A DNA stretch of 64,000 nucleotides from Cristatella mucedo (GCA_009760855.2 WPIO01000201.1:308103-372102); one strand, 5' to 3'; positions 48,014-59,990 are shown, counted from the stretch's first letter. Notes: a model not told the origin generated them from the sequence alone. A program made the numbers and translations.

Positions 48014-48207
48014 GTGGTGAGCCGTGATGGCACACTAGGTAAGGCGGTTGCTTTCACGACCTAGGTCCCGAGTTCGTGGGTTCAGTTCCTGCGGTGGGCG
48101 ATTCTATATCGCCACTGCTAGCAGTGGTGATAGCCATAAAAGGATCTTCTGTTGCTATACAAAAAGAGGCTGTTTAATCAGCTAGGATTTATTTATTATT
48201 TATTTAC
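48014..48207 (+). mobile_element. SINE-A, full length with ATTT tail
   Basis: GGTGAGCCGTGATGGCACAC, AGGTAAGGCGGTTGCTTTCA, B box GTGGGTTCAGTTCC, ACTGCTAGCAGTGGTGATAG, AGAGGCTGTTTAATCAGCTA, then ATTTATTATTTATTT. Best-preserved plus-strand copy with a clear tail. Confidence 0.92.
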
Positions 48208-48959
48208 ATGGTTCCCATACTGCAAGAGAAAAGCACGACGATGATGCACCTGCCTAAAATGCGAATCTGCTCTGCAGGTGGGCATGCTAGTGCCAGTGCA
48301 TACGATTTAAAGACGCCGGGCTCAGCCAGTTATTATTTCGGAGAATACACGAGCTATCATTTCGTTATCACTAGAAGCTCTACCTACTGGGCAACTTCCA
48401 AGCCAGAGGACCGTGCCTGCTCTAATGTTGACGAATACGAGGTGCTCGCACTACAGTTACCTTCTCTTTATAGAGGATGTTAATTTTCTTAATGTCTGTG
48501 GAATGCCAGCAGCAACATCTCGGTTTTTCAGAGCTTGGGTGTCTTGTTGTGGCATCCTTCATTACGGGAGACCGCTTTCCAGGATTATAGGAAAAAATTA
48601 TTTTTTAAAGCATCTTGAGGTGTAAAGTTAGGGCCATGCAAGCTCATTAAATTTCTAAACCAAGTTGATTGCCAGCACTAAGCCAGCTCACCGAAGCATC
48701 GTTCGTTACAAACTCGATGCGGTTTAATGCTAACTCACCGGTTTTTGCCACTATCTCTGCATCATGGACCTCAGGCCCCAGAAAGGAGTGTAGCTGAGAT
48801 TTGATTGAGGGTCTTCAGGTCAGTCTGACATAGGTAGCCCACAACAGTGACAGAAGCTGTCGCTGCCAGAAATTGCTGCCACTCAATTACGTTAACATGC
48901 AGCAGCACAGGCGATTGGGGGACAGCCGCATTTATACTGAGGTACTGCATAAGGGCATG
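48208..48959. other. Unassigned, with a 91-residue ORF at 48208-48483 (+)
   Basis: The frame starts MVPILQEKSTTMMHLPKMRI right at the end of the SINE and has no recognised domain. It may be chance. Confidence 0.25.
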
Positions 48960-51420
48960 TTTTAAGTACTCAGGCAGTACTTCAGTGTGAATGTCGTTGC
49001 CAAGAAGGCACCCCTGACTTCTACCGGGTCCCTCTCCCTGATTACCTGGGAGGTGGTACCTGCTGACCAACCTTGCTGCCTCGTGGTCCCTGTGGCATTC
49101 ACGTGATTCCCGTGGATGTCACGATGTTCCGTTTGCTCTCGTGTTGTATTCATTGCAGTCGCGTTGTATCCCACGCTGTCAGGTGGACCTGCGTGCTGTG
49201 TGGTTCTCTTAGCTATGGCGTGCTTCAGTGGTCTGTCGCACATTGCTCTCACTGTTGCGAGCTCCTTCTCACGGCTGTGTGCTCCCCATTTATTGTCATA
49301 CGCTTTGCCTTGCTGCTGAATGATATACCTTGCGGCCGAGTGCTCCTGCATTTGAGGTCCACGACTAAAGGATCTTACAGATCATGCGAAAGAACAACTT
49401 GGAACCCTACGTTGATGCTGGATTTGTTGCCACTGCATACTGGCTTCAGTCGGGCAGCACACCACGGCCCTCAGCCGTGTTGCGAGTGTGCGGTTATGGC
49501 TACCTAGAGGGCTGATTGTCTGCGGTGTCGTTATCTTATCTTCACTGGAAGAAACGTATACTGACTTCCGTGCAAAGATTGCCCGTTTGGCCGGAATTTC
49601 GTTGCTTTGCTTGCATTACCATCTGCCATGCAGGAAAGCCGCCAATAGAGGGTCGCACCAGCAGCTGCGCTCGAACTCTACTAGTCACAACAGCGAGCCA
49701 TTTCTGCTTCAGCACTGCCGGCCAGAGAGTTGAGGTTTAACCGCATGCCATGCTCTAGCTTATGGGGGGAGAGCTAATGCAGCAGCTACAGGTCACCACT
49801 GTCGTACTGAAAGCGTGATAGTGGATCTATTTTGCAGACCGGTGAGTGCTGGGAAAAACATAGAATCAGGTCAATGAAAGGTGCAATAACCTGAAGAGGA
49901 GCTGCGGTTGCAGCACCAGATGCAGCATTTTGTGTGCAGCCCATCTGTAGAATCTCTTCACTTTTTTTTTGTAGAATACAAGTGCCTGGAAACGCCCTTT
50001 GACAGGTCAGCACACGACTCGAGTTAGCAGGAGTGGTTGCCGAAGACGTAATTTCTGGCATTCGCTGTGCTGCTTGTCACATGCAGCACAATTAATGGAA
50101 ATTTTTGTATTGTTTATATTATTTATATTGTTTATTTACATTGAAAATTAAAAAAAATTGAATGCTAACAATTTTTCAGCAGTATTTTCGTCTCTTTCAG
50201 ATGTGCAGCCAGTGGATAATGGGCGATAACGCCTCTGCTGCGACGTGTAGGAAGTTAGTTAAAAGTTCGAGGTTGGCTTATATAAACAGCCATCACTAGT
50301 CGTAATTCTAGTCAGTGTAAGCTTTGCAGATGATTAATCGCTTGCTTACAAAATGTGCTCTGAATTTTACAGTTCGTCTGATGGATCTAATGAAATGAGC
50401 TTGAGAGCGAAATGAGCGCCGAGTAGCACAAAAGCGAGAGGCCAAGGCACGATCGTTAAATTCGGCAAGTATGTCGTCGCTCTGACAGTACCTCACACTG
50501 AATTGGCATGTAAGGTGAGAGGCGCTTGACCGAGTGGCAGGTGACCTTGCTAGCAAGCTCAAAGCGCCGGTTGCCTCCCACACTTCAGCTGCTTCCAACT
50601 CTCACAGCTAATTAACAATGGATCGCTTAATGCCATTGTTTCATGCTAGAAGGCTTTTGCTTTAAGCATACATGTGCCGTTCAGCCTTAGGTTGACTGGT
50701 TTTTTAGTAACCTACTTGCAGGTCTGCCTCTCCTTAGACACATCATCGTGGTTGCCTAAGTAATCTGCCTTTTCTTTGCTAATGATGCCCTTACATAGGC
50801 AAAGGAAGCTGAGCGATGACTGTGAGATAGAGGAAAGCTAGCATACATTGACGAGCTAGCGTACTCCTATTTCACACTCATAGTTCCAGCATTATTGCTA
50901 AGTCCGAAGCGAGTCGTTCAGTCGTGGCCACTCCAGGTAATGCTGCCGTTCGTGATTGAATTTTAATGATTTGTCAGTATGAAGCAGCATGCAAACGTCG
51001 GGTAAGCTTCACGTGTACGTTTACTGAGCTAGCGACGCTAAGTTTCCTAGTCTAGCGATTGGCCTTTCATGAATTTTTGATAAGATACGAAGCTTAAAAC
51101 CTCAGAATAACCCTGCGTAGTTTGCCCAGCAATCAATTGATGCTGTTTTATTATTCTCCCATCTCTCGGCTTTTTATCATCAGCACTTTTTCTTAGCGAA
51201 ATTTGACAACTAAATAATGCTTACTCTGTTATGGTATTCGTGATCGTCTGACTTGGACCCCCATTGACTGTCGCGAGTGCTTGAAGCTGTAGAAGCCTCG
51301 TCGTGCTACAAATAAGAGTTAGAAATGTGCTAGAGTGACGTCGGATTATTTCGCGTACTTCTAGCTCACAGTCGTCGCACAAGCTTTTCAAACAATGCAG
51401 AGCTTTAATGAACACTCTCG
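48960..51420. repeat. Module A
   Basis: Ordered segments shared with module C: A1 (CTTGCGGCCGAGTGCTCC region), A2 (CTCAGCCGTGTTGCGAGTGT), A3 (AACGCCTCTGCTGCGACGTG; GCTAGCAAGCTCAAAG) and A4 (GTGCCGTTCAGCC; ATAGGCAAAGGAAGCTGAGC). A1 and A4 are also shared with module B. Frames of up to 144 residues occur, but none is conserved in all copies. Not LINE- or SINE-derived as far as I can see. Confidence 0.7.
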
Positions 51421-52194
51421 TTTGTGGTTGCATCATATCCCTTACTGCTTCATGCTGTTGCTCATGCTGCTGCTGCTATCTTTTTTGCTGCTGCCACTGC
51501 TGCTACTGATTTGGCAGCTGGCCATCTTTTCAGCCACCTCGAGTTATCTTAGCCGCGAACCCTGCCTGCCCTGTAGTGCCTTGCCTGCTCCCTGCCATAG
51601 CTCGTCTTTCTACCTCGCCTACCTCTTATTTCTTGGTCGACTCATATGCCATGGTCACCCCTGCCTTCCCAGCCATTTAATTCACCCGAGCTGACTCAGT
51701 CGTCTTGGTTACTTTAGCTGCATCGTTTAGCCAACGCATTCGTGGCCGCAGCCTTGATCATCTTTGCTTGCTACAACCACAACCTCAACCACAACTTCCA
51801 CAGCCTTCTTCACCACCTAATGTTCCACACCAGTTACTACTTTCTCATCAACCTCATATGCCACATCTGAAGCCGCATCCCTTGCCCCCTAACCTGTGTC
51901 TTTCCTGCATATAGTACTTTTCTGTTTAGGATAATTATTTGCTGGAGTTATAGTGATGCTTTTACTCCAACTTTGCTCACACTATTCTTACCTCCACAAC
52001 GCTAGTGAGTTATTTGTAGTAGTTAATATAGGCACTACCCAATAAACATGATGCTGTGCTACAAAGACCACCAGATCATGCATTGGTTATCGAAGCTTGC
52101 TAAGTTCGGTGCGCTCATGCTGCGGCATGACTACCAAATTAAACTGTGGTGACTCATTCAGCTGCTCATCACGGAATGCTTGCTTTCTTGAGGC
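51421..52194. other. Low-complexity CTG- and CAACC-rich stretch
   Basis: Runs of CTGCTGCTG near 51440-51520 give a Leu-rich frame (51395-51694). CAACCTCAACCACAACTTCC near 51780 gives a Pro/Gln/His-rich frame (51705-51914). Likely composition effects rather than genes. Confidence 0.45.
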
Positions 52195-52400
52195 GACAGT
52201 TAAGCTACATGGGGACATGCATGCGACGGCTTGGCCACCATTGGCCCGAGAACGAGGTCTGCCTACGGTCGACCGAATGTCTACTCGACTGCACTTAGCC
52301 ATGAGCCGATCTCTAATGTACCGTGTGCTGCCCTGTGCTGTGGGGGTTGGTGGCGCCGGCGGGCCGTAAACTTGGTGGAAGTGGCTAAATCTGCTTCCGG
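52195..52400. repeat. Module header H, copy 2
   Basis: Counterpart of 45770-46060: CATGCATGCGACGGCT, CCGAGAACGAGGTCTGCC and CGACCGAATGTCTACTCG. Followed closely by segment B1. Confidence 0.5.
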
Positions 52401-52449
52401 CTAGCGACCGCTTCTGAAGCTTCTTGAACCCGCAGGTTTAGCCGACCGT

Positions 52450-52745
52450 TTACTTCTGTGTGAATGCCGTTGCCGACACTGCACGCCTGACTGCTACCGG
52501 GCCCCTCTCCGTGATTACCTGGGAAGTGGTACCAGCTTACCAACCTTGCTGCCTAGTGGTCGGTTTGGCAGTCACGTGACTCCCATGGATGCAGTGTGGT
52601 TCCGTTAGCTCTCATATTGTATTGTTGTATTCATTGCAATCGCGTTAGATCTCATGCTGTCTTGTTGTCCTCAGTGTTGTAAGGTGGTTCTCTTTGCTAT
52701 TGCATGCTTCAGCGTAATTTCACTGATATTTGCAAATGATAGCTT
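52450..52745. repeat. Module B, segment B1
   Basis: Matches module A's left end: GTGTGAATGCCGTTGCC, CCTCTCCGTGATTACCTGGG and CCAACCTTGCTGCCTAGTGG. Ends where a LINE-A begins. Confidence 0.75.
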
Positions 52746-53140
52746 CATAATAATAATAAAAATAATAATTCCCTTGATATAGCGCCATCAGAGAACTTAA
52801 TCTCTCTAGGCGCTTTACATTTGCTGTAAAGTGAAATGCAATTGAATGGTAAGTAAAATTATGCTTGGAAAACAAACGAAATGAATAATATGGTTAGGGC
52901 TGACATGCACAGGGTCAGCATGCAAATGTGGTTAGTGGCAGCATGTACAGTGTCAGCACGCATAAGCACATCAAAGACGAATCACAGGGACCCACTAAAT
53001 GCTGTCCTAAATAGGTGTGTTTTTAGGTTCCTTTTAAATGTGGTCAGGTCAGGGGATGTTCTGACACAGGTCGGAAGGCTGTTCTAGGCTTTGGGAGCAT
53101 ATGAACTAAATGCACGGTCTCCAAAGGATTTAAGGTTGGT
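52746..53140 (-). mobile_element. LINE-A inserted in module B
   Basis: AATAATAATAAAAATAATAA tail, hairpin, 3' UTR and the last part of RT, truncated in the GGATTTAAGG segment. Module B resumes at once with segment B4. Confidence 0.9.
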
Positions 53141-54000
53141 ATGAAGCATGCACGTGCCGTTCAGCCTTCGCTTGACTAATGTTCTGATAGCTCTTTGCTG
53201 GCCTGCCTCACCTTAAATGCATTAGCCTGTTGGCCTAAGTAATCTGCTTTTTTATTTGCTAATGATGCACTTACATAGGATGAAGAAGCTGAGCGATGAG
53301 TGTGAGATAGAGGAAAGCTAGCGTACATTGTGCAGCTAGTGTACTCCTATTTCACACTCCTAGTTCCAGCATTATTGCTAAGTGACCGCCGATTAGTAGA
53401 GTCCTGGCCACTTCAGGCAATGCTGTCGTTCTTGATTGAATTGTAATGGTTTGTCAGCATGAAGCAGCATGTAAAAACGCCCGGTAAGCCTCACTCATAC
53501 GTTTACTGAGCTAGCGACGCTAAGTAAATAAGTCTAGTGATTGGCTTCTCATGAATTTATGATAGGATACGAAGCTTAAACCTCAGACTAACCCTGCGTA
53601 CCTTGCCTTCCTTGAGCCTTCTTTAAAAGGGCAGCTTCGGCATTCATAGCATTGCCTTACTCAGCACCAGTGGCTGACGATCTTTCCAGGACTTTCTATT
53701 AGCCCTACGAGGACCTTCTTCTGTCACTGCAGTCACCTGCTGCTGTTTTGTTATTCTCCAATCTCTTCCGTTTTAATTCTTAACACTTTTTTTTGCGAAA
53801 TTACACAACTAAAAATTGCTCACACTGTTGCGGCAATCGGGAACATGTGACCTGAATCACCATTGACTGTCATGAATGATTTTAGCTGTACTAGCCTCGT
53901 TGTGGTACTAGTGGGATCTATAAATATGCTATGGATCATGTCATGTACTTCTAGCTCTTAGTCGTCGTACAAGCGTTTACAAAAACGCCGAGCTTGCCTG
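53141..54000. repeat. Module B, segment B4
   Basis: Matches 50663-51420: AAGCATGCACGTGCCGTTCA, GAAGCTGAGCGATGAGTGTG, ATAGAGGAAAGCTAGCGTAC, CATTATTGCTAAGT and ACTTCTAGCTCTTAGTCGTC. Contains a block near 53610-53740 missing from A. Confidence 0.8.
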
Positions 54001-54529
54001 CGGGTCTTCCTTGTGTGTGGGTGGTACCAACCATCTTCAGCTTTGGCTATATAAGGGATAAAGTCGGCTGCTGCAATAGCGATTGGTACTTGAGCAATTC
54101 AATGCAAATTACCATGTGTGCAGAATTGTGAGCCTATGCATACGACGTGCTCCGTTAAGCTCATGTCGCATGTCTAGTCTCCGGATGCTGCACAACAGAG
54201 CGGCGATTATTGGATAGGGCACAAAGCCAGTGCGGATGTGTTTCTGACAAAGGGTTGCACGTGATTGCGACTTCAGCAGCTGCACATGTTTTTCAGAGAT
54301 CTAAGCAGTGTCTCAGTCGCTTTTCGTATCGCTGCAATTACGATCACCCGAGCATCGTGCAGTCAGCACGAACTAGAGCAGCTGAGCAATACCCACTATT
54401 GCATTTGGTGCAAGGTATGCATTTCTACGCTAATACCTTGCAAGTCTACATAGTCTTGCTTTACGCTGATTCTATGTCGAGGGATCGACGTTGATACCTT
54501 CTTTCGGCCTTAGCAAATAGAGATGTGCT
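54001..54529. other. Unassigned, with a TATA-like site
   Basis: GGCTATATAAGGG near 54046 resembles a TATA box, and a 94-residue frame starts at 54210. MHFYANTLQVYI in it faintly recalls LINE-A FYADDTQLYL, too short to claim. Confidence 0.25.
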
Positions 54530-54800
54530 TCATGCTTCCGGCGTCTGCTGCAAGCTTTCTCTTACTGTTGCATGATATCCTTTGCTGGCAGTACGTCTCT
54601 TTTTTGCTCCTACATGCTCCCCTTGGTTCTGCTTGCTCTGCCTTGACGCTGCATTTTCCCTTACTGCTGCACCCTCTTAGTAGCTGTTGCATGCTCTCTC
54701 ATACTGCTGTATGATCTCACTTGCTGCCACATCTTCTACCTTGATGCTGTATTCTCCCCCTTGCAGCCCCCTGGTCGCCCTGGCTGCTGCATGATCCCAG
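54530..54800. repeat. Degenerate tandem repeat, about 20-bp period
   Basis: Recurring ACTGCTGCATGATCTCC-like words spaced about 18-20 or 40 bases apart. Similar words occur at 49.23-49.33 kb and 55.09-55.19 kb inside modules A and C. Confidence 0.5.
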
Positions 54801-54879
54801 CTGTCAGCTTGTCTTGCTACTCGAAGCTCTAACTGCTGCGTTGAAACGGTATGTTTCCAGCAGCTAGGCAGAACCTCTG

Positions 54880-57075
54880 TACGATCAAAGTTGCCGACAC
54901 GGTATGCTTTATTGCTGGCTGATCTGTGTTTGCGGTAACCAGCCGCTACCATCGGACCACATTTGCTTCCTCGTGATCCAGTTATATCCACGTTATTCCA
55001 CTTTGTGTGAAGTGCTTGCGTATGCTGTTACTTTTGTATCCCTGCATTTGGGCGGTCTTCCATGCTGTCGAGTGGTCCACTTTACTACGGTGAGCTCCTG
55101 CCTACTGTTGCATGCTCTCCTTGCTTTCAAATACTATCCTCACTGCTGCATGTTCCCATTTACTACTGCTAGGTGCTTTCCCTGGCTGCCGAATACCCTT
55201 CCTTGCGGCCTAGAGCTACTACTTTTTCGGTACTTCACCAAAATCTCTTTCAGCTCCGGCACCAAAAGAGCTTACAGCCCTTAACTTTGGCTACTGCATT
55301 TGGTGCCGCTACATGCTAGCTGTTGTCGACAGCAGACCTATCAATCCATCCTAGCTGATAAAACAGCCCTGTTTTTGTATAGCGACAGAAGAAACTTTAC
55401 GGCTGTCACCACCGCTTGCAGGGGCGATACAGAATCGTTCACCGCAACAATTGAACCCACGACCTTGGGACGGAGGTCATTAAAGCAACCTCCTTACCTG
55501 CTGTGCCTTCACGGCTCACTGATCTAGGCCCTCAGCCATGCTGCGAGTGTGAGGTTACGGCTATCCAGAGAGCCGATCGTCTAGGGTATTGTCGTCATAT
55601 TGTTGTGCATTTTGGACCTGCTTTCTTTAGTATGCTTGCCTTATCCTCAAGCCGGCAGCAAAGCCTTCGATCGAGGGTCGTGCCAGAGCACAGCTTGAGC
55701 TCTCGTGTCCGTACCATCGATCCATTTCTGCTGCAGTGCTGCCGTTTAGGGAATTGAAATTTGAGATGTCATGGCCTGCCACACTGCACATTATGCTCTT
55801 GAAGCTGATCTGGTGTATGTTACCACTGTCGCACACCGAAAACCTGATAGTTTTTCTATTTTGTCTTTGCGGTACTATTTTCTTGCCTTTTGGGGATTAT
55901 TTGAGTCGCGGCCTGCCATGCTCAACATACTTCTCCTAAAGCTAATGGGGGTAAGAGCACGTCAAAGCTGTCGCTCTATGGGCCTGATAGTGGGTTAAAT
56001 TTTGTAGAGATTGGCCAGCGCTTGGAGAGCACAGATTCAGGGTCAGAGCCCGGATGAAGGACACGGGAGTGGCAATTCTCGCACCAGAAATGATATTTTC
56101 TGCTCTGACAAGCTACCGAACCTCTACACGTTGATGTATGGAATGGAAGAGCATCGAAGCGCGCCCAGGAAAGGTAAGTAAAATAGAAAAGCACGCAGAA
56201 GCTGCAGCAGAAGACATAATCGGAACGGTCACCGGGCTGCCGGTCATAAGGAGCATTTTTGAATTCTGATGAATGCGGCCGATGATGCCTCTACTGCATG
56301 CTGTATGACGTCGATGGAAAGTAAGAAGGCGGCTGACCTAAAAAGCCATGAAGTCTAATGTGTGGAGGATTAGCAGAAGATTGACAACTTTGCTCGGACA
56401 CAAAGCTCTGCGTTTTTTGGATTTGTTTTAGGCAGATATAGTGAATTGAGCGTGAGAGCAAACAGGGCTCCGAGCAGCCGTGAACCATCAGGCCAATGCA
56501 TGACTGCCAATTACTGCAAGTCTCTCGTCGATTTGACGGTACGTCGCGCACAACAATTTGAGCGAGATGCGACATGTGCTCAACCGGACCGTATGTCTCC
56601 TTGTTAGCAAGTTCAAACCGAAGGCTGCCTATTACGCTACCGTTGCTTTTTAGTTCCAGGTGCTACATTTCAACAGCTTGCTCCATGCCATTGCTTCATA
56701 CCAACAAACCCTTTGCTTGAAGCCGGCGTGTGCCGGCCAGCATTGGTATGCATGATTTTCTGCTAACTCACCCCCACCCGGCCTGCCTGCCACCTTACTC
56801 GCATCAGCCTGCTTGGTTATGTAGTCTGTTTTATACGTGTAAAGGATGATGCCCTAAATGTAATGATGATGCACTAACATAGGTAGAAGAAGCTGAGCCA
56901 TGAAAGTGGTAAAAAGAAGGCTAGAGTTAAATTGACCTAATCTAGCCTAATTTATTTCATGCTCGTAGTTAAGGCATTAATACTATCTGCCAACCGAGGA
57001 GTGGAATCGTGGCGTCTTCGGATATGCATGTGTTTTTGTTATTGAATCGTAACGGTTTGGTCGATATGGCATCGA
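54880..57075. repeat. Module C
   Basis: C1 (CCTTGCGGCCTAGAGCTAC, AAAAGAGCTTACAG), C2 (CCCTCAGCCATGCTGCGAGT), C3 (GATGATGCCTCTACTGCATG; GTTAGCAAGTTCAAACCG) and C4 (CATAGGTAGAAGAAGCTGAG) follow the order of module A. More diverged than A versus B. A SINE-A interrupts between C1 and C2. Confidence 0.7.
55350..55520 (-). mobile_element. SINE-A inserted in module C
   Basis: CTAGCTGATAAAACAGCCCT, GGCTGTCACCACCGCTTGCA, AATTGAACCCACGACC, GCAACCTCCTTACCTGCTGT, TTCACGGCTCACT. The paralogous position in module A (about 49.44-49.47 kb) has no SINE. Confidence 0.9.
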
Positions 57076-57079
57076 ATAC

Positions 57080-57957
57080 AGCTTGAAATGGATTCTGCCA
57101 GCATTCCTCCTGTTAGGTCATAACGGTAACTAGGCTGTCACGTTCCAAGGTGATATTTCGTTTCCAACCACATCACCTCCACAATCAAGTTTGCTTACTT
57201 TCAGCTACATAAAATCGCTAAACTTCAGGCTTGTTTAGAAATCATACCTAATCTAAGTAAGTCCACGCATTTGTAAAATCCCGTCATGATTTCTGTAACT
57301 CTCCACTCGCCGGTCTATCATCCTGTGCACTCACGTCCTTACGGCTAATGCCTAATTGTAAAGCTAGACCGTCTGCCGTGAGCATCCCAGTCGCCACATC
57401 ACACCACTTATCGCCGACCTGCGTGGGTTCCATATCAAGCAACGCATCGACTTTAAGGCTTTGTCGCTCACTTTTAGGTCTCTATATACTTTGGCTCCAA
57501 CCAACCTTTCGGAGAATCGTACCACCTGCTTTTCGTAATCTAACTGTTTTACCATCGTACAAACCTCAAATCCTGGCGAGACTGTATCTGTAGACTGTAT
57601 CTTCCCAAAGCCTGGACCTCACTTCCTATTTGCGTCGCGATATATCCATCCTTTACAACATTAAAAAAAATAACCTTAAACGCACCTATTGATTACAGAA
57701 TTTAGTGGGTTCCTGTGATTTGACGTTTGTGTGCTTGTGTGTACTGACACAGTGCATGCTGCCGCTAACCATACTTGCATGCTGAACCTGTACATGTTAC
57801 CCTTAACCAAATTATTCTTGCGGCTGATTGAGCATGCTACCATTAACCATACGATAGTGTGTCCTTTCCAGCAAATGTAAAGCACCTAGAAAGCGATTGA
57901 CTTCTCTGGAGTGCTTTATCGATAATTTATTGCTATTATATTTATTTTCCGTGCCAC
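57080..57957 (+). mobile_element. LINE-A, RT C-terminus to 3' tail
   Basis: Begins at GGATTCTGCCAGCATTCCTC, then HITPLIADL-type coding, a diverged tail of RT, 3' UTR, hairpin (AAAGCACCTAGAAAGCGATT) and TTATTGCTATTATATTTATT. Confidence 0.85.
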
Positions 57958-58224
57958 GATACAATAGTGTGAGCAGGGGCACTGCAATGCACTTGTCTTG
58001 CCTGCTCTCAGAAACGTGCAGTAATAGCAGTGTTGGCTTAGTAAGATCAATATCCGCAGACTCTACGGAGAGAGCTCGAGAATGAGAGAGAGAACGGACA
58101 AAGAACGCAGCAGAGAACAGGGAAGGAGCGAAGAGTGGGAGAGAAAGTAGAGAGAGAAATAGGGAGGGAGCAGGTAGGTTTTGGATAAGGAGGAAATGAG
58201 GGAGAAGAGAAAGACTGAGAGCAC

Positions 58225-58226
<2 letters not shown>

Positions 58227-58295
<69 letters not shown>

Positions 58296-58576
58296 TAGAC
58301 ATAGACATAGACATAGACATAAAGATAGAGATAGAGATAGAGATAGAGATAGAGGTAGAGATACAGATACAGATACAGATACAGATGCAGATGCAGATGC
58401 AGATGCAGATGCAGATGCAGATGCAGATGCAGATGCAGATGCAGATGCAGATGCAGATGCAGATGCAGATTCAGATGCAGATGCAGATGCAGATGCAGAT
58501 GCAGATACAGATACATATACAGATACAGATACAGATACAGATTCAGATACAGATACAGAGACAGATACAGATACAC

Positions 58577-58607
<31 letters not shown>

Positions 58608-58855
58608 TAGATATAGATATAGATATAAATATAGATATGGATATAGATATAGATATAGATATAGATGTAGATATAGATATGGATATATAGATATAGGTAT
58701 ACATATAGATATAGATATAGATATAGATATAGACATAGATATAGATATAGATATATAAATAGAGATAGGTATAGATATAGTGATTGAGACAGGGAAAGAG
58801 AGAGAGAGAGACAGACAGAGAGAGACAGACAGACAGACAGAGAAAGAGAGGTCTG
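58227..58855. repeat. Hexamer satellite cascade
   Basis: GA run (58227-58286), then GACATA, GATAGA, GATACA, about 20 units of GATGCA (58384-58505, one GATTCA variant), GATACA again, GA, GATATA-type units (about 58607-58790) and GA/GACA. Long Leu/His, Ser/Ala and Ile/Gln frames of up to 377 residues are artefacts. Confidence 0.97.
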
Positions 58856-59529
58856 CTCATCGTGGCTCGGCAGGTCAAAGCTCCCGGAATCTGCCCTCTC
58901 TTTTTTAGAAAAAATAGAATTGATTTTTTCCTGCATGTTGTTCATTAGAGTTATGTGTCCTCAAGCACCGGTATTTACTCAAGTTGTGGTTGTCATTATC
59001 GCTAATCACTTGAATTGTTTCCTTTTCTGCCAATAAAAAAATAAACAGTAAGAAATAGTTTGCTTAGGGCAGTCTGACATTTAAATATAGGTTATAGATT
59101 TGTGAACTGCAAAGTTGAGTTTGTACTTGAATAGTGTTGCAGTTTGAGGCACAATCTGTGACGGGTTAAGTCATGGATAGCCTGCCTATTAGGTGTGGGT
59201 CTCCTTATTTTACAAAAGCATACTAAAACTTCCTCCAAGTTTATGTATGATGTGTTATTTGTGTATGTAATTAATGTATGGGTCTGCAAATTGCGTTTAT
59301 CAGGCGATGTCGTCCTACAAATACTATATGAAATATTGCATTACCTATCATTCAGCTGATCAGTTAACAGATGTTCGACCACACACAACTGTCCTGGCAC
59401 ATCTTTTCTAAGTCGGCAACCCTTTAACATGCAAATAATGGACTCTATAAAACATAAGTTCAGCAAAACACCATTGACAGATTTGCTGTGAAAATGGCTT
59501 GGAGCAATAATAATTACAAATTTGCATTG
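58856..59529. other. Unassigned spacer
   Basis: AT-rich. No feature recognised. Confidence 0.4.
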
Positions 59530-59990
59530 CAAAAAAAAAAAAAAAAGTCTCTTTCTAGGCACTTGACGTATGATGTCAGGAATCTTGATCACGTGGTTAG
59601 TAGGGGCATCTACCATGTCAGGCAAACAAACATGGCTAGAGGGGACATGCTCAGGGTTAAACCTGCAAATATGACTAGTGGCAGAATGCACACTATCAGC
59701 ATGTATGTCCACATATACAGGAAGGAATTACAAGGACCTACCTAATTCTATGATAAATACGTGCGTCTGTAGCTTCATTTTAAATATCGTCGAGCCAGGG
59801 GACGTTGTGAAAAGCATCGGTTGTCATTTTCACGCTGACGCATCAGAGGTAAGATCTTCCAAGGATTTGAGTTTCGTGACAAGTGTGGGTCAGAAGTGAT
59901 TTGATTTAGAAAAGCAAGTGGTACGATGCATCGCTTTTTTTTGAAAGTAGGATCTGATAGGTAAGCATAATCCAGATAATTAAGGAACTT
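59530..59990 (-). mobile_element. LINE-A 3' end, diverged
   Basis: A poly-A run replaces the left hairpin arm, then TCTCTTTCTAGGCACTTGAC, 3' UTR (GGGGACATGCTCAGGGTTAA, GTGGCAGAATGCACACTATC) and a decayed RT C-terminus. Confidence 0.7.

Noticed and set aside
51395-51694. Secreted or membrane protein with a Leu-rich signal segment
   Set aside because: The Leu run comes from CTG repeats and the frame is not conserved in module B. Composition alone explains it.
54420-54480. LINE-A palm fragment (FYANTLQVYI resembling FYADDTQLYL)
   Set aside because: Only about ten residues agree and no neighbouring RT segments are found.
58384-58505. Regularly spaced repeats as a CRISPR array
   Set aside because: A pure 6-bp satellite with no spacers, in an animal-type genome.
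57812-58945. 377-residue reverse ORF, plus 229- and 169-residue frames
   Set aside because: They consist of Leu/Tyr/His, Ser/Ala or Ile/Gln repeats translated from the hexamer and GA satellites. Period-6 repeats are open in several frames at once.
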